Below, piece by piece: positions 23,424-30,262 of a DNA stretch of 38,979 nt. How positions within the stretch are numbered: the stretch's first letter is position 1; every line of letters begins with the position of its first letter. Source of the DNA: Nocardiopsis salina YIM 90010. Lineage in GTDB: Bacteria > Actinomycetota > Actinomycetes > Streptosporangiales > Streptosporangiaceae. Where the stretch lies: contig NZ_ANBF01000124.1 of the NCBI RefSeq assembly GCF_000341025.1, positions 14,741 through 53,719 on the forward strand, in the 5' to 3' direction. The notes under the pieces were generated by a model, which searched no databases, was not told the origin of the DNA, and saw nothing but the letters and a program-made list of their open reading frames with translations. The translations under genes and the position numbers were made by a program.

Positions 23424-23770
23424 TGGAGCTGTTCACCTTGGAAGACCAACGAGACGTCATCCTCACGACCGACGCCGTACTGGCTGACGGCAGAGAGCTG
23501 ACGGGCGACGAGATCGGCGAGCTGATGAAACAGCTCGAACCGCTGCGCCTCGAAACCCTGTGGCGCGAAGTCCATCGCCACTACCCGCTTGGCACGTGGG
23601 TGACCGCCGTCAACAGCAAGCGCGAAACCCCCGACCAGGTCGTCGGCTACCAGCGAGGCCGCCCCGGGTCCCCCGGTCACATGCTGAAGGTCCGCACACA
23701 ACGCGGCGACGAACTGCGCGTACCCGTGGCCGAGGCACACGTAGTGCCCCCTCCTAGGGGGCGAACATGA
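23423..23770 (+). CDS. Hypothetical protein (115 aa)
   Basis: A 115-residue soluble protein, not recognised. The N-terminal half is helical and acidic (ELTGDEIGELMKQLEPLRL); the C-terminal half is strand-rich and basic (LGTWVTAVNSKRE, HMLKVRTQRGDELRVPV), recalling small SH3-like barrels. The ATG at 23423 is chosen because it overlaps the upstream stop (TGATG) and its own stop overlaps the next start (ATGA). Confidence 0.6.
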   Translation: MELFTLEDQRDVILTTDAVLADGRELTGDEIGELMKQLEPLRLETLWREVHRHYPLGTWVTAVNSKRETPDQVVGYQRGRPGSPGHMLKVRTQRGDELRVPVAEAHVVPPPRGRT

Positions 23771-24096
23771 TCCGGCTGTTCCTCTGCCTCCTCGGCGCCG
23801 CACTTCGCCCGGTCCGGTCTGACGTCCGTGCTCGACCTGCACCGAGCGCGGCCGTCCCTCCGATCCCTCGCCAGGCGCGGCGCACAGCGCACGCCCAGGT
23901 CGACCTCGTTGCCCGCGATCACCCCGACTGGCGCGTGCTCGCTCTGCCGGGGCCGTCCGGTCTCTGCTACGTCGCGGCTCGGGGCGCCCACCTCGTGCGT
24001 GCCGATTGCCCCGAAGAGACGCGGCGCCGTATCCGCGAGATCGACGAGGAACCCCCGCCGTGGCCGGTTCGCCCCTACATCCACAGGAGGTGGTGA
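23767..24096 (+). CDS. Hypothetical protein (109 aa)
   Basis: A 109-residue protein whose ATG overlaps the previous stop by 4 bases. It starts with a short hydrophobic stretch (MIRLFLCLLGAAL) that could be a membrane anchor or weak signal, followed by an Arg/Ala/Pro-rich segment. The C-terminal half (AQVDLVARDHPDWRVLALPG, RRRIREIDEE) looks folded. I do not recognise the family. Confidence 0.55.
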   Translation: MIRLFLCLLGAALRPVRSDVRARPAPSAAVPPIPRQARRTAHAQVDLVARDHPDWRVLALPGPSGLCYVAARGAHLVRADCPEETRRRIREIDEEPPPWPVRPYIHRRW

Positions 24097-24098
24097 CC

Positions 24099-24263
24099 GT
24101 GCCCGATGGCAGACCCGAGGACGGCGACGAGATCACCGCAGTGACCGCGGTCGGCCTGGCGCTCATACTCCCGCCCGGCGCCGTCGAGGACGCTCACCCC
24201 GTGGCGAGGATGCGCGAGCTCCTGGCCGACGAGATTGAGGCCGCGCGCACGTGCGGCCGCTGA
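24099..24263 (+). CDS. Small hypothetical acidic protein (54 aa)
   Basis: A 54-residue acidic peptide (PDGRPEDGDEITAVTAVGLA, then ARMRELLADEIEAARTCGR). The GTG at 24099 is preferred to the GTG at 24093 because AGGAGG at 24085-24090 gives proper spacing only to the later codon. It follows the previous stop by two bases and is the last small gene before the paired hairpins. No family was recognised. Confidence 0.55.
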   Translation: MPDGRPEDGDEITAVTAVGLALILPPGAVEDAHPVARMRELLADEIEAARTCGR

Positions 24264-24274
24264 ACCCCTGAACC

Positions 24275-24352
24275 CCCGCGTGCCTGGCGCGTGTGTGGCT
24301 GTCGCCAGGCACGCGGGTTCCCCGCCCTCGAGTCACGGGGGCTCGAGGGCGG
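24275..24352. promoter_or_regulatory. Two consecutive perfect stem-loops before the synthase gene
   Basis: Hairpin 1: arms 24275-24289 and 24303-24317 (15 bp perfect, CCCGCGTGCCTGGCG on the left), 13-base loop. Hairpin 2: arms 24322-24332 and 24342-24352 (11 bp perfect, CCGCCCTCGAG on the left), 9-base loop. They lie between the small genes and the TTG start of the synthase gene, without a T tract. They could terminate or attenuate the upstream transcript or stabilise the downstream one. Confidence 0.65.
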
Positions 24353-24382
24353 CCCCCACACGGAAGGACGGAAGGACTGCTC

Positions 24383-25414
24383 TTGCAGCGATTGACCCCC
24401 CATGTGACCCCCCATATCGAACAGAACTTCCACGACGCCTACCTGGCGGTGCTCGACGCCGTCACCAACCACACCGAACACACGACCTCGTCGAGGGGCA
24501 ACGACTCGGCCGAACTGACCAACGTCAGCTTCCGAATCGCCGACCCCCGCGACCGGCTCCCCTTCATCAGACAGCGGCCGGTGAACATCATCTTCAACCT
24601 CGCCGAGGCCCTGTGGTACGCCTCCGGCCGGGATGACCTCGACATGATCGGCTACTACGCACCCGGCATGGCGAAGAACTCCGCCGACGGCAAAACGCTG
24701 ACAGGTACCGCCTACGGAACCAGGATGTTCGCCCCCGACGCCGAGAACGCCACCCAGTGGGACCGCGTCCTCGACCTGTTGCGCTCCGACCCCGACACCA
24801 AGCGTGCCGTCCTGGGGATCTACCGGCCCGAGGAACTCGCGGTCACCGACAACCCCGACGTCTCGTGCACGATAAGCGCCCAATTTCTGTTGCGCGAGGG
24901 GCGCCTGAACCTGACGTGCTACATGCGCGGGAACGACGCCTACAGGGGCATGGTGAGCGACGTCTTCGCGTTCACCTTCCTCCAGGAGATCGCCGCCTGT
25001 CAGCTCGGCGTCGAGCTGGGGCTCTACACCCACCACGTGGCGTCGATGCACATCAACGACCGTGACGCGGAGACCGTTCGGCGTGTGCTTCACGAACCCC
25101 GCGAACCCGGATACCTGCGGCCGGCGTTCCGGCCGCCCGAGATGCCCGCTGGCACCTCCTGGTCGGCCCTCGAGGCCGTCTTGGAACACGAGGAAGCGTT
25201 GCGCAACAACGAGCGCTCGCACACCCCGAAGACGCTGACGGAAACCGGCCTTGCCGAGTACTGGCAACAGGTCCTGTTGCTGTTCGAGATCTTCCGGCAG
25301 ATCAAGCACACCGACCAGGCGGTCAACCCCGATCACGTCGTCGCCCTCGACCCCGGGTACCGGTGGTTGGTCACCCGTCGATGGAAGAACCGCATGCCCA
25401 AGGGGACCGCGTGA
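24383..25414 (+). CDS. Thymidylate-synthase-fold pyrimidine C5 (hydroxy)methyltransferase, Asp variant
   Basis: A 343-residue TS-family enzyme. The catalytic Cys162 lies in PDVSCTISAQFLL. An ungapped alignment with E. coli ThyA places MRGNDAYRGMVSDVFAF opposite QRSCDVFLGLPFNIASY, so Asp193 replaces the Asn that reads the uracil ring (Asn177). Known TS-fold enzymes with Asp here use cytosine nucleotides (T4 dCMP hydroxymethylase). THHVASMH keeps the His of the ThyA DTHLY motif (His223), while its Tyr is replaced by Asn225. The TTG at 24383 fits GGAAGGA six bases upstream; longer GTG forms run into the hairpins. It heads the cassette and overlaps the kinase (TGATG). Activity is inferred. Confidence 0.8.
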   Translation: MQRLTPHVTPHIEQNFHDAYLAVLDAVTNHTEHTTSSRGNDSAELTNVSFRIADPRDRLPFIRQRPVNIIFNLAEALWYASGRDDLDMIGYYAPGMAKNSADGKTLTGTAYGTRMFAPDAENATQWDRVLDLLRSDPDTKRAVLGIYRPEELAVTDNPDVSCTISAQFLLREGRLNLTCYMRGNDAYRGMVSDVFAFTFLQEIAACQLGVELGLYTHHVASMHINDRDAETVRRVLHEPREPGYLRPAFRPPEMPAGTSWSALEAVLEHEEALRNNERSHTPKTLTETGLAEYWQQVLLLFEIFRQIKHTDQAVNPDHVVALDPGYRWLVTRRWKNRMPKGTA

Positions 25415-25935
25415 TGGCGCCGGCCGGTGGCTGGGGCCGTTGGACCGTGGCCACGTGCAAACCGGACGCGACCCGCCGCGGCTTGGTCGGACCGATCCTG
25501 GAATGGATCGGCGCCGAGGTCCGCCTGGTCGAGCGCCGATCGGTTGTCGTGACCGAGCGGCACATCTTCACCCACTACGCCGACATGATTGCCCTCGACG
25601 ACCGGTTCCCGTTCGACGTGCGCGCCGAGCTGCGCCGCAACTGGGTCGGCCAGACCGTCACAGTCGCCTTGTTCCACGGCCAGGCCGAAGGCACTCCCGA
25701 GCACGTGCGCGGTCTTCTCGGCCACTACGACCCGGCACGCGCCGCGCCGGACTCGATCCGGGGCCACTTCGGCGCGGACTCTATCGCGCAAGCCCGCGCC
25801 GAGGGCCGGTTCATCGACAACCTGATTCACACCTCAGACGACGCCGAAGGTTCCGAGCGCGAGTTCAACGTGTGGTTCGGCCCCGCGTTCGCGCACCTTC
25901 TCACCCCCCAACACGAGGAGCTGTCCCGTGACTGA
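25414..25935 (+). CDS. Nucleoside diphosphate kinase-like protein
   Basis: A 173-residue NDK-fold protein. CKPDATRRGLVGPIL matches the N-terminal KPD...RGLVG motif. PDSIRGHFGADS and DNLIHTSDDAEGSEREF match the C-terminal motifs, with the phosphorylated His139 in the conserved NxxHxSD context. A 20-30 residue loop (about 50-80) differs from housekeeping enzymes, suggesting altered specificity. The enzyme would convert NDP or dNDP to the triphosphate. The start overlaps the synthase stop by one base and its end overlaps the radical SAM gene, so the three are coupled. A chromosomal ndk should exist elsewhere, so this copy is probably specialised. Confidence 0.88.
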   Translation: MAPAGGWGRWTVATCKPDATRRGLVGPILEWIGAEVRLVERRSVVVTERHIFTHYADMIALDDRFPFDVRAELRRNWVGQTVTVALFHGQAEGTPEHVRGLLGHYDPARAAPDSIRGHFGADSIAQARAEGRFIDNLIHTSDDAEGSEREFNVWFGPAFAHLLTPQHEELSRD

Positions 25936-27196
25936 GTCCGTCCTGATCAACGGCGCCACGATCCCCGTAGGGCCGAACAACCTCCGGGTGATGCCCGACG
26001 AGCAACAGTCCGGCCTCGACCCGTACATGGCGCAGATCATCACCAACCGCAAGTCCGGGCTGTCGCTGAACCACGTCATCGGATGCCCGCTCGACTGCGG
26101 GTACTGCGTGCGCCACTTCTGGGGCAACTTCGAGCAGAAGACGCCCCAGCTCCTCATCACCACCGAGGAGGCCGTGGAAATGCTGACCGGGCACGAGGCG
26201 TTCCGGCCGCACTCGACGCCGATCCAGTTGTTCAACAAGGCCACCGACCCGATGTTGCCCGGCGTGAAGCCGCATACTTTCGCCGTCCTCGAGGAGCTGG
26301 ACAGGCGCGGCATGACGAACCTGGTCCTGATCATCACCCGGTTCCACGTCAGCAAGGCCGACATGGCGCGCTTCGAGTCCCTCGAGCATGTGCGGGTGAC
26401 GCTGTTGTTCACCTACTCGGGGATCGCGGATGCGCGTGTGGAGCCGATCGCGAAGTCTCGGACCACCGTGAAGTCGATCGAGACGGCGGCGGCTCTGTCG
26501 GAGCGGACGGGCGTGATCCTCTACTGGCGTCCGATCACGCCGGGGTGGAACGACGACCCGGCGACGTTGCGGCACGTGCTCGACGTCGCCGACCGGGCCG
26601 GCGTAGATGCGCTGGTGTTCACTGGCTACTACCACAAGGAGGAGAACGCCGACTACCTGCGCGGACAGGGCGTCGAGGTGCCCTATGAGGACGACTATCA
26701 GCGCCGGAAGGTGATGCCGGAAGAACTGGATGCGAAGGTGGTCGCCGCGTGGCGCGAGCACGGCACGTCGGTTCCGCTGTTCCGCAAGACCTCATGCGGT
26801 GTCACCTACGCCCACGACGTCCCGGACTACAACGGGCACTGGGGCGTTCCCGAGCTGTGCGACATCTGCCCGGCCAAGCAGCGCCAGTTGTGCGCCGACA
26901 ACCATCACGCGCCGACCGAGGACGAGTTCCGGAACGTCCTCGCCGAGCTGGAGTACGACCCCGATACGCCGTTCCTGGTCGAGGACGGCCACATCCTCAC
27001 CCACGCGCTGGGGGAGCAGCGCCGGTACGCCATCCAGCACACCCTCGGCTACCAGGTGTGGGAAGTCGACCACCCGCACGTTCACCGCGCGCACGGGCGC
27101 ACCCTGAAGGGGTACGAGCTGAGCGAGGATGAACGGCGACAGCTCGACGAGGCACGCGAGCGGCTGCACGCTGCCGCGCGCCACGAGGACGACTAG
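25928..27196 (+). CDS. Radical SAM enzyme with C-terminal cysteine cluster
   Basis: A 422-residue radical SAM protein. GCPLDCGYC (Cys53, 57, 60) binds the catalytic [4Fe-4S] cluster. The partial TIM barrel includes KATDPMLPGVKPHTFAVLEE and WRPITPGWNDDP, recalling the spore-photoproduct-lyase-like branch. A second cysteine set, Cys290, Cys311, Cys314 and Cys322 (ELCDICPAKQRQLC), probably binds an auxiliary cluster. The GTG start, after GAGGAG, overlaps the kinase end by 8 bases. The reaction is unknown; context suggests a nucleotide or nucleoside substrate. It lacks the viperin CNYxCxFC motif. Confidence 0.85.
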   Translation: MTESVLINGATIPVGPNNLRVMPDEQQSGLDPYMAQIITNRKSGLSLNHVIGCPLDCGYCVRHFWGNFEQKTPQLLITTEEAVEMLTGHEAFRPHSTPIQLFNKATDPMLPGVKPHTFAVLEELDRRGMTNLVLIITRFHVSKADMARFESLEHVRVTLLFTYSGIADARVEPIAKSRTTVKSIETAAALSERTGVILYWRPITPGWNDDPATLRHVLDVADRAGVDALVFTGYYHKEENADYLRGQGVEVPYEDDYQRRKVMPEELDAKVVAAWREHGTSVPLFRKTSCGVTYAHDVPDYNGHWGVPELCDICPAKQRQLCADNHHAPTEDEFRNVLAELEYDPDTPFLVEDGHILTHALGEQRRYAIQHTLGYQVWEVDHPHVHRAHGRTLKGYELSEDERRQLDEARERLHAAARHEDD

Positions 27197-27214
27197 AACA
27201 CCGGGGGGACCGTC

Positions 27215-27838
27215 ATGCTCGATCGACCGTGGACCGAGGCACCGCTGTGCGCCCTTGACCTCGAGGGCACGGGTGCCCAGGACAAGGACAACGAGGCGAT
27301 CCTGGAAGTCGCCGCGGTCCCGATCGTGGACGGTTCCCCCGACCTGTCATCGGCCTACGAGAGCCTCGTCAATCCCGGCCGAACCGTTCCGCGCCGTCCC
27401 TGGATCAGCCCAGGGCTGACCGACGAAGCGTTGCGCGAAGCGCCGAGCCCCGCACAGGTCGGCGCCGAGCTGGAAGCCCGTGTCAACGGTCGGTACATGG
27501 TGGGACACAACGTGAGCGTGGACTGGAAGCTTGTCCACCTGCGCCACCCGAGCGTTCGGCCGGCCGGGCTGATCGACACTCTGCGCCTGGCCCGTCACCT
27601 CCAGATCCCCGCCCCGCGCGGGCTCGGGGCGCTCCTTGACCGGTTCGAGCTACGCGAGCAAGTCGACAAGTCGGTTCCCAGCGGACGCCCGCACCGGGCG
27701 TTGTGGGACACCGTCGCCGCTGCTGTCCTACTCGCCCGCCTGGTCGAGGACGACCCGAGCGTGCGCACGCTCGGCGATCTCGTGTCGGCCGCGTCGGTAC
27801 CGCTGGGTCCGCCCGAAGAGGACCCGACCCTGTTCTAA
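27215..27838 (+). CDS. DEDDh 3'-5' exonuclease (DnaQ-like)
   Basis: A 207-residue RNase T/DnaQ-fold exonuclease with all catalytic motifs: Exo I ALDLEGTG (Asp, Glu), Exo II GHNVSVDWKLV (Asp) and Exo III HRALWDT (His and Asp). Two metal ions bound by these residues hydrolyse a 3' nucleotide from DNA or RNA. It is a free-standing domain without polymerase fusion. GGGGGGA precedes the ATG by 6 bases. It follows the radical SAM gene by 18 bases. In this setting it could proofread or remove unusual nucleotides, or act on oligonucleotides; that role is inference. Confidence 0.9.
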   Translation: MLDRPWTEAPLCALDLEGTGAQDKDNEAILEVAAVPIVDGSPDLSSAYESLVNPGRTVPRRPWISPGLTDEALREAPSPAQVGAELEARVNGRYMVGHNVSVDWKLVHLRHPSVRPAGLIDTLRLARHLQIPAPRGLGALLDRFELREQVDKSVPSGRPHRALWDTVAAAVLLARLVEDDPSVRTLGDLVSAASVPLGPPEEDPTLF

Positions 27839-27865
27839 CCCCCTGAGAAACAAGAGGAACCCGCA

Positions 27866-28753
27866 GTGACCACTACCGACGACCACTCTGACCTAAGCCC
27901 TGCCAACGCGTTGGGCACGTTCCCCCTCGGCAGCTCACTGCCCGTCAACCGGCTCGGCTACGGCACGATGCGGCTTACCGGCGAAGGCGTCTGGGACGAG
28001 CCCGCCGACCGCGCCGAGGCGGTGCGCGTTCTGCGCCGCGCCGTCGAACTGGGCGTGAACCTCATCGACACCGCGGACTCCTACGGTCCGCAGATCAGCG
28101 AGCAGCTCATCAAGGAGGCCCTTCATCCCTACCCGGAGAGCCTCGTCATCGCCACCAAGGCCGGCCTGACGCGGCGCGGCCCGAACGACTGGCGTCCCCT
28201 CGGCAGACCTGAGTACCTGCGTCAACAACTCGAGCTGAGTCTGCGCCACCTCGGCCTCGAACGCATCGACCTCTACCAACTACACCGCGTCGACCCGCAG
28301 GTGCCGCTAGCTGAACAGGTGGGCGAACTCGCCGCCATGCGCGACGAAGGCAAGATCGGCCACATCGGCCTTTCAAAGGTGACCGTCGAGCAGGTGACCG
28401 AGGCCCGCACGATCGCCCCCATCGCGTCCGTGCAGAACCGGTACAGCCTCCTCGACCGGGCCAGCGAGGACGTTCTCGACTACTGCGCCGCCGAAGGCAT
28501 CGGATTCATCCCGTATGCCCCGGTGGCGACCGGCGACCTTGCGCGCCCCGGCGGCCCGCTCGACGAAGCCGCCAAACAGCACGGCGCCACCCCGTCGCAA
28601 CTCGCGCTCGCATGGCTGCTGCACCGCTCGCCGGTGATGATGCCGATCCCCGGAACGTCGAAGAGGGCGCACGTCGAGGAGAACACCGAGGCGGCTCGTA
28701 TTCGGCTGAACGATGCGGATTTCGACGCGCTGTCCGCGCTGGCGGCGCTCTAG
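27866..28753 (+). CDS. Aldo/keto reductase
   Basis: A 295-residue NAD(P)H-dependent reductase of the AKR superfamily with the full catalytic tetrad: Asp68 and Tyr73 (DTADSYG), Lys98 (IATKAG) and His140 (YQLHRVD). The cofactor phosphate-binding C-terminal segment [15 protein letters not shown] is present. The group is close to general oxidoreductases such as pyridoxal/aldehyde reductases, so the substrate is open. The GTG start follows AAGAGGAA, 27 bases after the exonuclease. It ends the plus-strand operon just before a strong hairpin, and could reduce a carbonyl made by the upstream enzymes. Confidence 0.88.
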   Translation: MTTTDDHSDLSPANALGTFPLGSSLPVNRLGYGTMRLTGEGVWDEPADRAEAVRVLRRAVELGVNLIDTADSYGPQISEQLIKEALHPYPESLVIATKAGLTRRGPNDWRPLGRPEYLRQQLELSLRHLGLERIDLYQLHRVDPQVPLAEQVGELAAMRDEGKIGHIGLSKVTVEQVTEARTIAPIASVQNRYSLLDRASEDVLDYCAAEGIGFIPYAPVATGDLARPGGPLDEAAKQHGATPSQLALAWLLHRSPVMMPIPGTSKRAHVEENTEAARIRLNDADFDALSALAAL

Positions 28754-28787
28754 CCGACCGGTACGCCTGAGCCCTGAACATGAGAAA

Positions 28788-28822
28788 GGCGCCCCACCCT
28801 CCCAGCGGGAGAGTGGGGCGCC
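28788..28822. terminator. Bidirectional terminator between cassette and lysis genes
   Basis: Left arm 28788-28803 and right arm 28807-28822 pair over 16 bases with one mismatch and a 3-base loop (GGCGCCCCACCCTCCC on the left). It separates the convergent aldo/keto reductase (plus) and holin-like (minus) genes. This is the most stable hairpin in the window by eye. Confidence 0.75.
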
Positions 28823-28883
28823 GTCGCGTCCGTCGGGGCCTTCCCCAGCCACGACTAGAACACGTGTACGAAGATATCACGCA

Positions 28884-29144
28884 TCAGGGCTGGTCAGTGC
28901 TGCCTTCGAGGCGACGCTGAACCCACGCGGCCAACGCGGTACCGGCCGCAGTCGCGGCGGCCAGACCGAGCGTCGGCCAGTCGATGATCTCGCCGGGCAC
29001 GACCTGGTCGGTCACGACGGTGGCGACGGCGACGAGCGCGGTCGATACGGCGCCCTGAAGGGCGGTTCGCCACCCTCGTGTTCGGGCGTCCTGTCGGGTC
29101 TCGGCCTTGCTGCCCGGGGTCGGTGCGGGTGCCTCGTGTGCCAT
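28884..29144 (-). CDS. Putative holin
   Basis: An 86-residue protein with a hydrophilic N-terminus, two hydrophobic segments (LQGAVSTALVAVATVVTDQV and LGLAAATAAGTALAAWVQ) and a short charged tail (QRRLEGSTDQP), the layout of small class II-type phage holins that permeabilise the membrane. The ATG lies one base after the endolysin stop (TGACATG). The call rests on topology and position, not on sequence signature. Confidence 0.65.
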   Translation of the reverse strand: MAHEAPAPTPGSKAETRQDARTRGWRTALQGAVSTALVAVATVVTDQVVPGEIIDWPTLGLAAATAAGTALAAWVQRRLEGSTDQP

Positions 29145-29145
29145 G

Positions 29146-29949
29146 TCAGCAATCCCCCTCGTCGAGGTCGAGGCCGGCCACTGCCCGCTCGGCCTCGCGC
29201 CGCGCGACGGCGCGCCGGATCTGCGCGGCGGCGATCGCGCTCACGCGGGCGCCGCTGGTCGCGCCCGAGCCGACGTACTGTCGAGCGGCCAGAACCGCCT
29301 CGGTGGTGCCGCTGCCGTAATCGCCGTCGACGCCGTCGCCGCGTGGCCCGTAGTCGCCGAGCATGTCGCCGAATCCGGCGTGCCTGAGCGTGGTCTGGAG
29401 CCCTTCGACGCGCTCGCCGCTGTCACCTTCTGAGAGTCCGTACAACTCCTCGTCTCCTTCTGCTGCTTCGTCAAGGTCCATGCCTCCGGTCGCCCAGGCG
29501 TACAGGGCGTCACCGGGGCATCCGGTCGATACGAGGTCGCGGTGACCGGTCACGGGAAGAGTGCGGCCTGCCCAGCTCTCGGCCTCGGCGTGGCACTGGC
29601 GCACGGCGGCCAGGGCGTGAACGCTGGGAAGCCCGTTGTCGTAGGTGCCGATCACGGCGACGCCGAGGTGGCTCCTGTTGTGGCCCAGGGCGTGTGCCAG
29701 TTCGGCGCCGTAGCCGCGGCCTTCGACGATCACGGCGTAGGAACCGTGGTCGACGACCAGGCGCGCGTACCCGACGTCGCTCCACCCGATCGAGAAGTGG
29801 TAGCTCTGAATCTGCGCCGGGGTCTGGGTGGCGGGGCCGGCGGTGTGGTGCACGGTGAAGCCGCGCACCTCGCCCTTTTCGACCGGGGAACGGCTACGAG
29901 CCGGTGCAAGAACGGCCTGTGATCGCGACTGTTTGCGGACATCGGTCAC
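29146..29949 (-). CDS. Endolysin: N-acetylmuramoyl-L-alanine amidase with peptidoglycan-binding domain
   Basis: A 267-residue enzyme. The amidase_2/PGRP-type domain (about 30-150) shows zinc ligands in FTVHHTAG (His34/His35) and in VTGHRDLVSTGCPGD (His137, Cys144). A PG_binding_1-like domain follows from LSEGDSGERVEGLQTTLRHA to DGDYGSGTTEAVL. It cleaves the stem peptide from glycan strands to lyse the host. There is no signal peptide, so export should depend on the holin. The GTG start has an excellent GAAGGAGG site. Confidence 0.92.
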   Translation of the reverse strand: MTDVRKQSRSQAVLAPARSRSPVEKGEVRGFTVHHTAGPATQTPAQIQSYHFSIGWSDVGYARLVVDHGSYAVIVEGRGYGAELAHALGHNRSHLGVAVIGTYDNGLPSVHALAAVRQCHAEAESWAGRTLPVTGHRDLVSTGCPGDALYAWATGGMDLDEAAEGDEELYGLSEGDSGERVEGLQTTLRHAGFGDMLGDYGPRGDGVDGDYGSGTTEAVLAARQYVGSGATSGARVSAIAAAQIRRAVARREAERAVAGLDLDEGDC

Positions 29950-29978
29950 GTGGGGCGCCTCCTTCAGGACATAGAAAT

Positions 29979-30000
29979 GCCCCGACCGGTCGGTCGGGGC
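29979..30000 (-). terminator. Stem-loop upstream of the endolysin gene
   Basis: GCCCCGACC (29979-29987) pairs perfectly with GGTCGGGGC (29992-30000) over a 4-base loop. Reading on the minus strand it is followed by ATTTCTAT, so it should end the upstream tail-gene transcript, leaving the lysis pair to read-through or a separate promoter. Confidence 0.6.
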
Positions 30001-30015
30001 TGGTGTTCGGCTTGG

Positions 30016-30258
30016 TCAGCCGAGGATGGTCGAGGCGACGGCGGCGATCGCCGCGATGATCGCCGAGATCGTCGACAGCGGCAGCGCGTAGCGCCATGCC
30101 TCGAGGCTGCGTAGGCGGGTCTCGTGATCCTCGAGCCGCTCGGTTGTGTGCTGCTGGCGTGCCAGGGCTGACTCGACCTTTCCGGCGAGTTCGCGCTGTT
30201 GTCCGTACACGTCGGCCACGGTTATGACGGCATACGGGCGGGGCTGATCGTCGGCCAC
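30016..30258 (-). CDS. Coiled-coil plus C-terminal membrane helix protein, XhlA-like
   Basis: An 80-residue protein with a heptad-rich helix (QQHTTERLEDHETRLRSLEA) followed by one C-terminal hydrophobic helix (LPLSTISAIIAAIAAVASTI). This is the layout of XhlA/haemolysin-type proteins that help holins and endolysins at the membrane. The GTG at 30258 lies 4 bases after the previous stop. Family assignment is by architecture only; position next to the amidase supports a lysis role. Confidence 0.6.
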   Translation of the reverse strand: MADDQPRPYAVITVADVYGQQRELAGKVESALARQQHTTERLEDHETRLRSLEAWRYALPLSTISAIIAAIAAVASTILG

Positions 30259-30262
30259 CGGA

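Noticed and set aside
24383-25414. Ordinary thymidylate synthase ThyA
   Set aside because: The base-reading Asn is Asp and a 3'-site Tyr is Asn, so canonical dUMP specificity is unlikely; the fold is kept but the name was not used.
25928-27196. Prokaryotic viperin (ddhNTP synthase)
   Set aside because: The cluster motif is GCPLDCGYC rather than the viperin CNYxCxFC, and the barrel resembles another radical SAM branch.
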